Source: Acidimicrobiia bacterium
Lineage (GTDB): Bacteria > Actinomycetota > Acidimicrobiia > IMCC26256 > PALSA-555
Length of the DNA: 12,186 nucleotides
Direction: 5' to 3'
Assembly: GCA_017853455.1 (NCBI GenBank)
Contig: JAFMJM010000056.1
Location: 1 to 12,186, forward strand
Below, piece after piece: positions 6,779 to 12,186 of this stretch. How positions within the stretch are numbered: the stretch's first letter is position 1; every line of letters begins with the position of its first letter. The position numbers and the translations under genes are program-made. A model generated the notes under the pieces. It saw nothing but the letters and a program-made list of their open reading frames with translations, ran no database searches and was not told where the DNA came from.

Positions 6779-6827
6779 TGGTGGAGACGATGAGACTCGA
6801 ACCCACGACCCCCTGCTTGCAAAGCAG
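6779..6827 (-). tRNA. 3' half of a tRNA-Ala(UGC) gene, att-like remnant
   Basis: The minus strand carries the anticodon stem-loop CTGC-TTTGCAA-GCAG (anticodon TGC, complement of 6819-6821), a variable loop, a T arm with GTGGG-TTCGAGT-CTCAT, the 3' acceptor strand CGTCTCC, discriminator A and an encoded CCA ending at 6779. Nothing before the anticodon stem fits a D arm, and the matching 5' acceptor strand GGAGACG is absent, so this is not a complete tRNA. Such 3' fragments are left where integrative elements insert into tRNA genes. With this orientation the element would lie to the right and the restored whole tRNA at its far end. No second copy is in the window. Confidence 0.72.
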
Positions 6828-6952
6828 CCGAGGCGATGCGCGTTGGTACAGGTCAGAGCGCGAAAGGCCAGGTCACAGGCCCGCAACTGTGCCAGCCAGT
6901 ACCGGCCCGTACCCGCCCGTCACCCCCCTCTCGCGGAGTTTTCGCGGATTTC

Positions 6953-7014
6953 CCCACGCCGTCGCGGGGGTAGCGGAACTTCACACCCACCCCGTTGCAC
7001 GGGTACCGGACTTT
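6953..7014. repeat. Two imperfect tandem repeats of 29 bp
   Basis: Units 6953-6981 and 6986-7014 match at 22 of 29 positions with a 33-bp period, sharing CCCAC, CCGT, GGGTA, CGGA and a terminal TT. The second unit contains a short inverted repeat, CCCGT with ACGGG, and the first has only a partial equivalent. The position, 126 bp inside the tRNA remnant, suggests arm-type recombinase sites; they could also be a common intergenic repeat of this genome. Confidence 0.6.
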
Positions 7015-7041
7015 GGCGCGCATCGAACATCGTTGCGGAAG

Positions 7042-7054
7042 GGGCGACTCGCCC
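7042..7054 (-). terminator. Small hairpin downstream of the nuclease-like gene
   Basis: GGGCG and CGCCC pair around a 3-nt loop (ACT), about 25 bases after the stop codon of the minus-strand gene ending at 7079. No T-run follows on the minus strand, so it is a weak terminator candidate only. Confidence 0.2.
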
Positions 7055-7078
7055 TGGTCCAGGTCGGCCACCCACTTC

Positions 7079-8035
7079 TCACCCGATATAGACGCGAAGC
7101 ATCCAATGATCGGAAACGTAGTTTCCGCTCGACCCCATACCCCGGAATCGGCTTGGCGACGCGAGGTACTGGAACGGTGCCGACCGCCCAAAATGGTCGA
7201 GCTTTTCTGGGATGTCCGAACCCTGAGTGGGGTACGTCACGGAATAAGGGCTCACTCCAGCTTCCCAGTGATTGGTAGCGCCATTGAAGTTGAACCATGT
7301 GACGAGATTGCTGCTGAGGTAGTTGCTGCCGCAAGTCGATGCGGGATAGGGCCAATTGCATTGGATGGAGATGTTGAAGTCGCCACCAGCCTGCACGCCA
7401 GTAAAGACCGAATAGTCATGGACAAAGTTGTTCAGCTCGCCCAACTGCAAATGAGCAACGTCATCGACAGTTGAAATGAAGTTGTTCTCGAGGTGCGTGC
7501 TACAGGAAACGTAGTTGAGCACCCAAAGGCTTGGTCTAATACACAGCAGTTTCCGGGCGTGTCCCGGTACTTGATTGCCGTATACGTAGCGGGTAACCCA
7601 GGGGTCACCCCAGGTACCATCTGCCCGCCCAAAAACCGTTAGACCGTTCTGAGGGCACGCGGTTGCACTCGACATATACTGTTCCGTTACGTAGTTCCCC
7701 ACAGTGAACACGAGTTGCCCAATTAGGAACGCGTACTGGTCGAGTGTGTTCGGATCCAGATCTGTGCACGTCTCCTGTGTGGCGACGGTCGTTGGCCAAT
7801 CACCTGTCGAATATGCGTACTGCCAGATCTTGTCTCGCAGGAACGAGACGCTCTCCAGACCTCCCGTGTTTCCCCAACCCGCCCCGTTCACTCCGCCGAG
7901 GACGTTGAAGGTCACGCCATTCGCGTAGGCATTTGCTGATCGAATGCCGGCAATCTTCCTGGGAGCAATGGCAAGGCCAATAGTCCCGATTGTACTCAGC
8001 AACGCAACGAGGCATAGGGATCGCAGTCCGCGCAT
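7079..8035 (-). CDS. Secreted endonuclease/exonuclease/phosphatase-family (DNase I-like) protein
   Basis: The 318-residue protein starts with a signal peptide (about 1-36, hydrophobic LCLVALLSTIGTIGLAIA, likely cut after SANA). The mature part shows the metal-dependent phosphoesterase motifs in order: TFNVLGG (42-48, Asn44), TQE (Glu88), CSTHLE (178-183, His181), GGDFN (217-221, Asp219 and Asn221), KLDHF (278-282) and SDH (308-310, His310). This set is shared by DNase I, exonuclease III, sphingomyelinases and CdtB, so it should hydrolyse a phosphodiester outside the cell; nucleic acid or phospholipid cannot be told apart here. Six cysteines in the mature part could form disulfides. The start is ATG at 8033-8035, with AAGGA about 12 bases upstream. 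It lies 57 bp downstream of the Kelch-like gene, probably co-transcribed, in visibly lower-G+C DNA than the flanks. Confidence 0.8.
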   Translation of the reverse strand: MRGLRSLCLVALLSTIGTIGLAIAPRKIAGIRSANAYANGVTFNVLGGVNGAGWGNTGGLESVSFLRDKIWQYAYSTGDWPTTVATQETCTDLDPNTLDQYAFLIGQLVFTVGNYVTEQYMSSATACPQNGLTVFGRADGTWGDPWVTRYVYGNQVPGHARKLLCIRPSLWVLNYVSCSTHLENNFISTVDDVAHLQLGELNNFVHDYSVFTGVQAGGDFNISIQCNWPYPASTCGSNYLSSNLVTWFNFNGATNHWEAGVSPYSVTYPTQGSDIPEKLDHFGRSAPFQYLASPSRFRGMGSSGNYVSDHWMLRVYIG

Positions 8036-8092
8036 GGGATTTCCGGATCCTTTCCATGACTGCTCGGACCCGTGTCCGGAACAGTCGGCTCG

Positions 8093-9328
8093 TTAGGGAA
8101 CGTAAATGACCGCGGCTAGCTGGTCGCCCATTCGCCCGATGGACAGCGAATAGCCGTCGATCCAGACGAGTCCCCGATCGCCCCTGGGCCCAGGGGCAGC
8201 AGACGTCCACTTGCCGATGCTCGGGTCAAGTGACAACGCCACGCCTGGCCAGGCTGGTGAAGTCTCGTCAGCCTCGACGTCCGGCTGCCAGAACGCGTAA
8301 CTACTGCCCGTCCATGCGCCCCACAGAAACGTGTCGATCGGCGGGATCTCGGTCGCTTTCGCACCAGGAGGCGGCGGCCGGGTGGCCAGATCGCTTGGCG
8401 CTGGCGGCACTACTTTCCAGCCGCCAACCGAGTCGTCGAAGAACTGGCCCTTCTGCAAGTCGACGGAGATCAGAAGGGCACCAGTGGGGCCGCAGACGAC
8501 TTTCGCGTATTCGCTATCACCGGTCGCGAGCTTCACCCCAGGGTAGTTCGTCCACTCGGTGTCGCCAGGTCGAAATGTTGACACGGTCCACATGCCTTTG
8601 GCCGCAACATCGGCTTGAACCGCAGCGAGAGACTGCTCGCCCGCACAATACGCCTGCGTCGTTGCGGGAGTACCCGGTACTGCCTGCCACTTGTTGTCGC
8701 TTGGCGAGAGCATCCAGGTCGCTCCGGACACCGTAAAGAATGCATTCCCCCCCACAGCGCCAAGCGCACGCTGATCGCCTCCAGAACTTCCGGATTTGTA
8801 TGCGCTCCGGTCGTGGGGGGGAGGTTCGATGGCTTCCCAGCGGTCGTCCTTGGGATGGTATGCGGCCGCCGACAGCGCTCCAGGACTGCATACAGGTGCC
8901 TCGTCCTGAGGATCGGCGCTGTTGTTGCCGCAGAGGGTGCCCAGAATGATCAAGCGATCACCGGTCCAAAGCCCAACCGGATTCGCCACGGGTACCTCGA
9001 AGCTCGACGCCGCGAGGCGTCGCCACGCGCCAGCGGCCGGGTTGTATGCGACCCCCCCGGAGCGCTCCATCCCCTTAGAAATATCGCTGCCAAATGCCAG
9101 GAGCTCACTGCCTGTCCACACTTGAACACTGCCGAACGTGTCGTTCAAGAGTTCGGACGGGACCGCACTTGCGGACCGGAGACCCGGAGTCGTGTAGTCA
9201 GTGATGGCTGTACCAATCGTGACATCACCGTCTCTCTGGGCCACCGTCATGAACGCTGCAACTCCAACTGCAATCGTCGCAATCAGGCCAGCCGAGTGCA
9301 GGAAAGTCTTGCGCGACGTCAACGACAA
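8093..9328 (-). CDS. Exported or membrane-anchored Kelch-like beta-propeller protein
   Basis: The 411-residue protein has a short basic N-terminus and one hydrophobic helix (about 9-30) that acts as signal peptide or membrane anchor, placing the rest outside. Propeller-blade signatures recur: VWTGSELLAFG (70-80), VAYNPAAGAWRRL (93-105), LWTGDRLIILG (120-130), AAYHPKDDRWEAI (155-167), WMLSPSDNKWQAV (205-217), WTGSSYAFW (339-347), LSLDPSIGKWTSA (365-377). No enzyme motif is seen; such propellers usually bind proteins or sugars. The start is TTG at 9326-9328 or, better spaced from the GAGGA before it, the TTG two codons later at 9320-9322. It is the first gene of a probable two-gene operon with the nuclease-like gene, so the two exported proteins may work together. 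Lower G+C than the flanks suggests acquired DNA. Confidence 0.75.
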   Translation of the reverse strand: MSLTSRKTFLHSAGLIATIAVGVAAFMTVAQRDGDVTIGTAITDYTTPGLRSASAVPSELLNDTFGSVQVWTGSELLAFGSDISKGMERSGGVAYNPAAGAWRRLAASSFEVPVANPVGLWTGDRLIILGTLCGNNSADPQDEAPVCSPGALSAAAYHPKDDRWEAIEPPPHDRSAYKSGSSGGDQRALGAVGGNAFFTVSGATWMLSPSDNKWQAVPGTPATTQAYCAGEQSLAAVQADVAAKGMWTVSTFRPGDTEWTNYPGVKLATGDSEYAKVVCGPTGALLISVDLQKGQFFDDSVGGWKVVPPAPSDLATRPPPPGAKATEIPPIDTFLWGAWTGSSYAFWQPDVEADETSPAWPGVALSLDPSIGKWTSAAPGPRGDRGLVWIDGYSLSIGRMGDQLAAVIYVP

Positions 9329-9350
9329 GTTTCCTCGTGACCTCTTGCTA

Positions 9351-9388
9351 GCGAGATGGTGGGATGTGCAAAACGTAGCCCATCTCGC
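9351..9388. promoter_or_regulatory. Inverted repeat upstream of the Kelch-like gene
   Basis: GCGAGATGG (9351-9359) and CCATCTCGC (9380-9388) are perfect 9-bp arms separated by 20 bases, 23 to 60 bases ahead of the TTG start. The spacer holds TACGTT on the minus strand (complement of 9372-9377), a possible -10. It could be an operator with two half-sites flanking the promoter or a hairpin in the leader. Confidence 0.4.
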
Positions 9389-9446
9389 CCAAGTGCGCCC
9401 TCATTGCGCACCATCCGCGAAAGAGCCGCGGGGGGTTTCGACGCCG

Positions 9447-9476
9447 TCGCGAAGTCGCGATCCTCGGTTCTCGCGA
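9447..9476. repeat. Three TCGCGA palindromes spaced by 8 and 16 bases
   Basis: TCGCGA occurs at 9447-9452, 9455-9460 and 9471-9476, so the start-to-start distances are 8 and 16. The cluster is 119 to 148 bases upstream of the Kelch-like start. The regular spacing could mark a repeated protein-binding site, although short GC palindromes are common in such genomes. Confidence 0.35.
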
Positions 9477-9647
9477 ACTGGCAATAGGCAGGATGGCGGA
9501 GAACTTGAGCGCGAACGCCCGCGCGAGCCGATGGTCCGCGGCGACGCGCACTTCGGTCGCGGTGCAGCCATGGCATCCGGTGACCGTCGTGCTGGTGCAC
9601 CGCATCCGAGATCGACTGGGGGTTGTCTCCTCTGAACGGATTGTGGG

Positions 9648-9761
9648 ATGAACGAGTTGCCGGCGCTGCGCGACGACCGCTCGGTCGGGATCTATCAGAT
9701 CGCGTCCTGCGACCGCGCATGTACGGAACACGGGGCCGGTCAGGTGCCTCTGCACAAGTGA
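9648..9761 (+). CDS. Small open frame, 37 codons, unknown
   Basis: ATG at 9648-9650 opens a 37-codon frame (MNELPALRDDRSVGIYQIAS at its start) ending in TGA at 9759-9761. Its third codon positions are mostly G or C, as in real genes here, but no clear ribosome-binding site precedes it and I recognise no family. It may be a fragment of a larger mobile-element gene or chance. Confidence 0.2.
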   Translation: MNELPALRDDRSVGIYQIASCDRACTEHGAGQVPLHK

Positions 9762-9950
9762 TGTGGAATCGACCGTCAGCACGCTGGTGACCTGATGATG
9801 TCATCCCATACGAAGTCCGGGGCGATTGGTCAACGTCAGCCGCGAACTTCCGACCTGCTTACGGGCTTACTGGGTCGTGGGTCAACAGACGGGTGCATTG
9901 GCCCGGGCGGGACATGCGGCGAGATTCCGATGCGGGCGGTGGTCGTCGTG

Positions 9951-10423
9951 ATGCGGGTCACGACGTTGAAGGCGACGTCGGCTCGGCTGCCCGGTCTGCT
10001 CGCCTACTACGCCGGCCTGGCCGAGGACCGTGAACGCCCGGGGGTCGGGCGGGGTCCGGTGGACTACTACCTGGATCCGGACGGGCCGCCGGGCCGCTGG
10101 TGGGGCCGCGGCCGCGAGGCCCTCGGACTCGACGGACCGGTGTCCGGTGCGGGCATGCGAGCCGTCCTCGAGGCACAGCATCCCGAGACCGGCCGGCGGC
10201 TGGGACGCCGGTTCGGGGATGCGTCGGCGGGGGGGATCGACACCACGTTCTCCGCCCCGAAATCGGTGTCGGTGCTCTGGGCACTCACACCGGATGCGTA
10301 CGTTCGGGCCGAGGTCCTCGCCGCCCACGACGCCACGGTCGACGCTGCGTTCGGCTGGCTCGAATCCCATGGGGCGGCGACCCGTCACGGCCGAGACGGC
10401 GTGTTCCAGCTCGACACCCGCGG
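9951..10423 (+). pseudogene. MobF/TrwC-type conjugative relaxase, N-terminal 158 codons only
   Basis: The frame from ATG at 9951 begins MRVTTLKATSARLPGLLAYY, the typical start of a TrwC-like relaxase with the tyrosine pair (Tyr19, Tyr20) expected to nick the transfer origin. It continues with a GPVDYYLD segment (36-42) and the family hallmark TFSAPKSVSVLW (99-110). It ends around residue 158 (FQLDTRG), just before the His-rich metal-binding motif should appear, exactly where the 224-bp repeat begins. The frame then runs antisense through ACAD sequence to a stop at 10631, which would give a 226-residue chimera without the metal site and without the helicase domain. It cannot be a working relaxase as assembled. 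ATG 9930, seven codons upstream, is an alternative start. It shows that plasmid or conjugative-element DNA is present. Confidence 0.8.
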
Positions 10424-10618
10424 GCTCATGCCGATCCCGCCCCACTCCTCGGGGATCAGCATCCCGAGCAGGCCGAGCTCGCCCATCTCGCGCAGGAGGT
10501 CGGTCGGGCACACCGCCGCCTCCCAGGCCGCCGGCGCCCGCAGGGCGATCTCGCGCTGGGCGAAGTCGCGGCACAGGGCGACCAGGTCGCGTTCGGTCTC
10601 GTTCAGCGTGAGGTCCAC
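10424..10618 (-). pseudogene. Acyl-CoA dehydrogenase 5' fragment (65 codons, duplicated)
   Basis: The GTG at 10616-10618 opens the same frame as the intact ACAD gene (MDLTLNETERDL to GGIGMS), then continues into antisense relaxase sequence for 12 more codons and stops at 10385. It lacks the FAD-binding signatures and catalytic Glu, so it cannot be functional. It retains the promoter and operator-like site and could be transcribed leftwards, antisense to the relaxase remnant. Confidence 0.9.
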
Positions 10619-10624
10619 GCCCGG

Positions 10625-10647
10625 ATCGTAGTGGACCGACCGGTACA
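10625..10647 (-). promoter_or_regulatory. Duplicated ACAD promoter and operator-like site
   Basis: The -10 TACGAT (complement of 10625-10630) and TGGACCGACCGGTACA (10632-10647) are exact copies of the elements at 6737-6759. If real, this is a second binding site for the same regulator, driving only the 77-codon ACAD fragment frame. Confidence 0.45.
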
Positions 10648-10661
10648 GGATGTCCGGCGGG

Positions 10662-12179
10662 TCAGCGGGCCGGGCTCGGAACGGTGGTCGTCGTGGTCGA
10701 AGCCGTGGTCGAAGCGGTGGTGGACGTGGTCGGAGCCGTCGACGGCGCAGCCGCCGGGCCCAGGACCGGGAAGGACAGCACCTGCCCGAAGGTCTTGTTG
10801 GCGTAGACGTCGGTGATGCTGATCCAGAGCGCCCACTGGCCCGTCGGCGCGTCGGCACGCACCTGCACCGTCTGGGAGAACGAGCACACCGTACGAGCGG
10901 CGTCGCACCGGCGTTCGACCGGCGTCGAGTAGTCGACGTAGGGGCGACCGGTCGAGTCGGCGAACGAGTACCCACCGGCGGCGAACCACATGATCGCGCC
11001 GTCGATGCCCGACGCATCGGTGGCCGACCAGGTGACCGTCACCGCCTCGCCCACCCGGACGGGGCCGGAGAGCCGAATGTCGGAGAACGCCGGCGGCGAG
11101 CTGTCGGCGTTGGCGCCCTCGATGCGGAAGGACGCCCAGTCGGAGAACGTGGCGTTGCCGAAGAAGTCGGTGGCCACGACCTGAGCGGAGTAGTCCGTCG
11201 CCACGGCGTCGGCCGGGAAGGTGCACGACAGGCTCCACTGCCCGTCGAAGACGGTCCCCGAGACCAGGGTGGCCGACTGCCCGAAGCCGCACCCCGTGTA
11301 GATGCCGGGGGCCCAGCCCACGGAGAGCCCGGAATGCTGCACACCGGCCGGGTCGAGGAGGCGCCACGAGAAGGTGACGGTCGATCCCGCTGCGACGACG
11401 GCAGGGACCGAGAACCCGGAGATGACGGGGCCCGAACCGTCGACGGTGCAAGTCCCGACGACACGGTCGCCGGTCTGACACGCGTTGTTCCCGGACCCGG
11501 GATCGAGGACGTCCTGGCCGTCACCGCCGGCGAGGCGGTCGTTGCCCACACCCCCTGCCAGCGCGTCGTCACCGGCGCCACCCGTCACCGCATCGTTCCC
11601 CGCGCCGCCCGAGATGGCGTTGGCTCCGCCATCGCCGACCAGCACGTCGTCGGCCGGACCTCCGGTGAGGTTCTCGTCGCCGGTCAGGGTGTCGGTCCCC
11701 TGCCCCGTCGCCGTGCCGGCGGCGAGATCGGCGCGGATCGGCGCCGAAGCCGACGCGAAGTCGGCCGCGTCGGTCCCGGCTCCGCCGTCGATCCGATCGT
11801 TGCCGAGTCCACCGGCCAGCACGTCGGCACCGTCGCTGCCCGAGAGCTGGTCGTTGCCGTCGGCGCCGATCAAGCGGTCGTTTCCGACGCTGCCATCGAC
11901 GGTGTCGTTGCCTGGGCCGCCGTCGATCGAGTCGTTGCCGGGCCCGCCCAGGAGGAGGTCGTTTCCACCGAGGCCCGAGATCGAGTCGTTGCCGCCGAGG
12001 CCGCAGATGACGTCGGCGCCGGCCGTTCCCCGGATCGTGTCGTTGGCGGCGGTCCCGGTGATCGTGCAGCGGACCCCGGACGTCTGCGCGCCGGCTGCGG
12101 GGGCGGCCACCACGAGCCCCGCCGCGGCCGCTGCGATGGCCATGACGATGGCGACGCCCCGCGCCTTCCCGAGCCTCAT
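10662..12179 (-). CDS. Secreted RTX-repeat (calcium-binding) protein with Ig-like domains
   Basis: The 505-residue protein has a basic start, a hydrophobic Ala-rich core and an AGAQ-type cleavage region near residue 31, a clear signal peptide. Residues 45-231 are rich in RTX nonapeptides such as GGNDSISGL, GGPGNDSID and GGAGNDAVT, which form a calcium-binding parallel beta-roll, interrupted at about 137-165 by a non-repeat segment. Two Ig-like domains follow (about 250-353 and 363-472), both ending in beta-strand segments and carrying Cys residues. The tail (478-505) is Thr/Ser/Pro-rich, with no LPxTG or membrane anchor. It is probably an extracellular structural or adhesive protein; no catalytic motif is seen. 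The start is ATG at 12177-12179, near the window edge. The N-terminal RTX position differs from classical type I-secreted toxins, which carry the repeats C-terminally. Its stop lies 44 bases before the duplicated ACAD start. Confidence 0.87.
   Translation of the reverse strand: MRLGKARGVAIVMAIAAAAAGLVVAAPAAGAQTSGVRCTITGTAANDTIRGTAGADVICGLGGNDSISGLGGNDLLLGGPGNDSIDGGPGNDTVDGSVGNDRLIGADGNDQLSGSDGADVLAGGLGNDRIDGGAGTDAADFASASAPIRADLAAGTATGQGTDTLTGDENLTGGPADDVLVGDGGANAISGGAGNDAVTGGAGDDALAGGVGNDRLAGGDGQDVLDPGSGNNACQTGDRVVGTCTVDGSGPVISGFSVPAVVAAGSTVTFSWRLLDPAGVQHSGLSVGWAPGIYTGCGFGQSATLVSGTVFDGQWSLSCTFPADAVATDYSAQVVATDFFGNATFSDWASFRIEGANADSSPPAFSDIRLSGPVRVGEAVTVTWSATDASGIDGAIMWFAAGGYSFADSTGRPYVDYSTPVERRCDAARTVCSFSQTVQVRADAPTGQWALWISITDVYANKTFGQVLSFPVLGPAAAPSTAPTTSTTASTTASTTTTTVPSPAR
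11487..12047 (-). repeat. DNA encoding the RTX nonapeptide array
   Basis: Degenerate 27-bp units, recognisable on the plus strand by recurring gtcgttgcc (complement of the Gly-Asn-Asp codons), encode the Gly/Asp-rich nonapeptides of the protein above. The most regular block lies at about 11880-12040. The repeats have diverged at the DNA level, so they are protein repeats rather than recent tandem copies. Confidence 0.75.
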
Positions 12180-12186
12180 GACCGAT

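Larger units (their letters stand above)
6828..7078. other. Intergenic stretch next to the tRNA remnant, no gene seen
   Basis: About 250 bases separate the tRNA remnant from the stop codon of the nuclease-like gene. I see no convincing coding frame. It holds the two tandem repeat units at 6953-7014 and a small hairpin at 7042-7054. By analogy with other tRNA-integrated elements, this is where integrase or excisionase binding sites might lie, but no integrase gene is present in the window. Confidence 0.5.
9329..9950. other. Gene-poor stretch upstream of the Kelch-like gene and the relaxase remnant
   Basis: About 620 bases hold no frame that I can support strongly. The left end should contain the promoter of the Kelch-like gene and has an inverted repeat (9351-9388) and three TCGCGA palindromes (9447-9476). 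A small open frame lies at 9648-9761. Between it and the relaxase are short direct repeats: GCTTAC at 9857-9862 and 9865-9870, GGTCAAC at 9828-9834 and 9880-9886. Because MobF relaxase genes often lie next to their transfer origin, an oriT could have been here, but I cannot identify a nic site. Confidence 0.5.
10424..10647. repeat. Perfect 224-bp direct repeat, copy 2
   Basis: This is identical to 6536-6759 and in the same orientation. Its left edge cuts the relaxase frame and its right edge lies 14 bases from the stop codon of the RTX-repeat gene. There are no terminal inverted repeats and no transposase, so it is not an insertion sequence. Confidence 0.97.

Noticed and set aside
6731..6886. 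ACAD start at 6886 giving 433 residues
   Set aside because: The extra residues translate the promoter, operator-like site and tRNA remnant; family length and the GTG at 6730 fit a 381-residue enzyme.
6995..7474. Plus-strand frame of 159 codons opposite the nuclease-like gene
   Set aside because: It reads plausibly in places, but the opposite strand has the full ordered motif set of the phosphoesterase fold and a signal peptide.
9319..9804. Minus-strand frames of 144 and 161 codons upstream of the Kelch-like gene
   Set aside because: Arg/Ser/Pro-rich, two overlapping frames of similar length, no family resemblance and no ribosome-binding site.
9795..9950. Upstream extension of the relaxase frame to 9795
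   Set aside because: TrwC-like proteins begin directly with the MRVTT segment; the extra residues show no coding character.
6536..10647. Target-site duplication of a transposon as the origin of the direct repeats
   Set aside because: At 224 bp it is far longer than known target duplications, and no transposase or terminal inverted repeats are present.
11487..12047. CRISPR-like or satellite repeat array
   Set aside because: The periodicity is explained by codons of RTX nonapeptides; there are no unique spacers between conserved repeats.

Overview
The window is high-G+C DNA typical of an actinomycete. The long Ala/Arg/Asp/Val-rich reading frames, GTG and TTG starts, probable leaderless promoters and abundance of acyl-CoA enzymes fit Actinomycetota, possibly Acidimicrobiia. 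That placement is inferred from style and not from a marker gene.

Left part (1-6759), chromosomal in character. After the last codons of an unknown gene come three minus-strand genes: two short-chain dehydrogenases overlapping by 4 bases, then an acyl-CoA ligase. They diverge from a fused alpha/beta thiamine-diphosphate E1 2-oxoacid dehydrogenase across only 41 bp. That gap holds a 16-bp near-palindrome and near-symmetric -10 sequences. A MazE9-like antitoxin follows, with only a stump of its MazF toxin, and then a minus-strand acyl-CoA dehydrogenase (ACAD). The ACAD promoter carries a 16-bp operator-like site that matches the divergent one at 13 of 16 positions, so these genes probably form one regulon for activating and oxidising a carboxylic acid. 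The substrate cannot be read from the sequence, and no regulator, E2 or E3 gene is present.

Middle part (6760-10423), foreign in character. It opens with the 3' half of a tRNA-Ala(UGC) gene, the usual scar of site-specific integration, followed by two imperfect tandem repeats. Two minus-strand genes in visibly lower-G+C DNA encode exported proteins: a Kelch-like propeller and an endonuclease/exonuclease/phosphatase-family enzyme with all its key motifs. About 620 bp without a convincing gene follow, then the first 158 codons of a MobF/TrwC relaxase that stops abruptly.

The middle block is bracketed by a perfect 224-bp direct repeat (6536-6759 and 10424-10647) that carries the ACAD promoter, operator and first 65 codons. 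Copy 1 belongs to the intact ACAD gene. Copy 2 truncates the relaxase. The repeat could record single-crossover integration of a plasmid-like element, a very recent duplication, or an assembly join, and this is the main point to resolve.

Right part (10648-12186), high G+C again: a minus-strand gene for a secreted protein with RTX-type calcium-binding repeats, two Ig-like domains and a Thr/Ser-rich tail.
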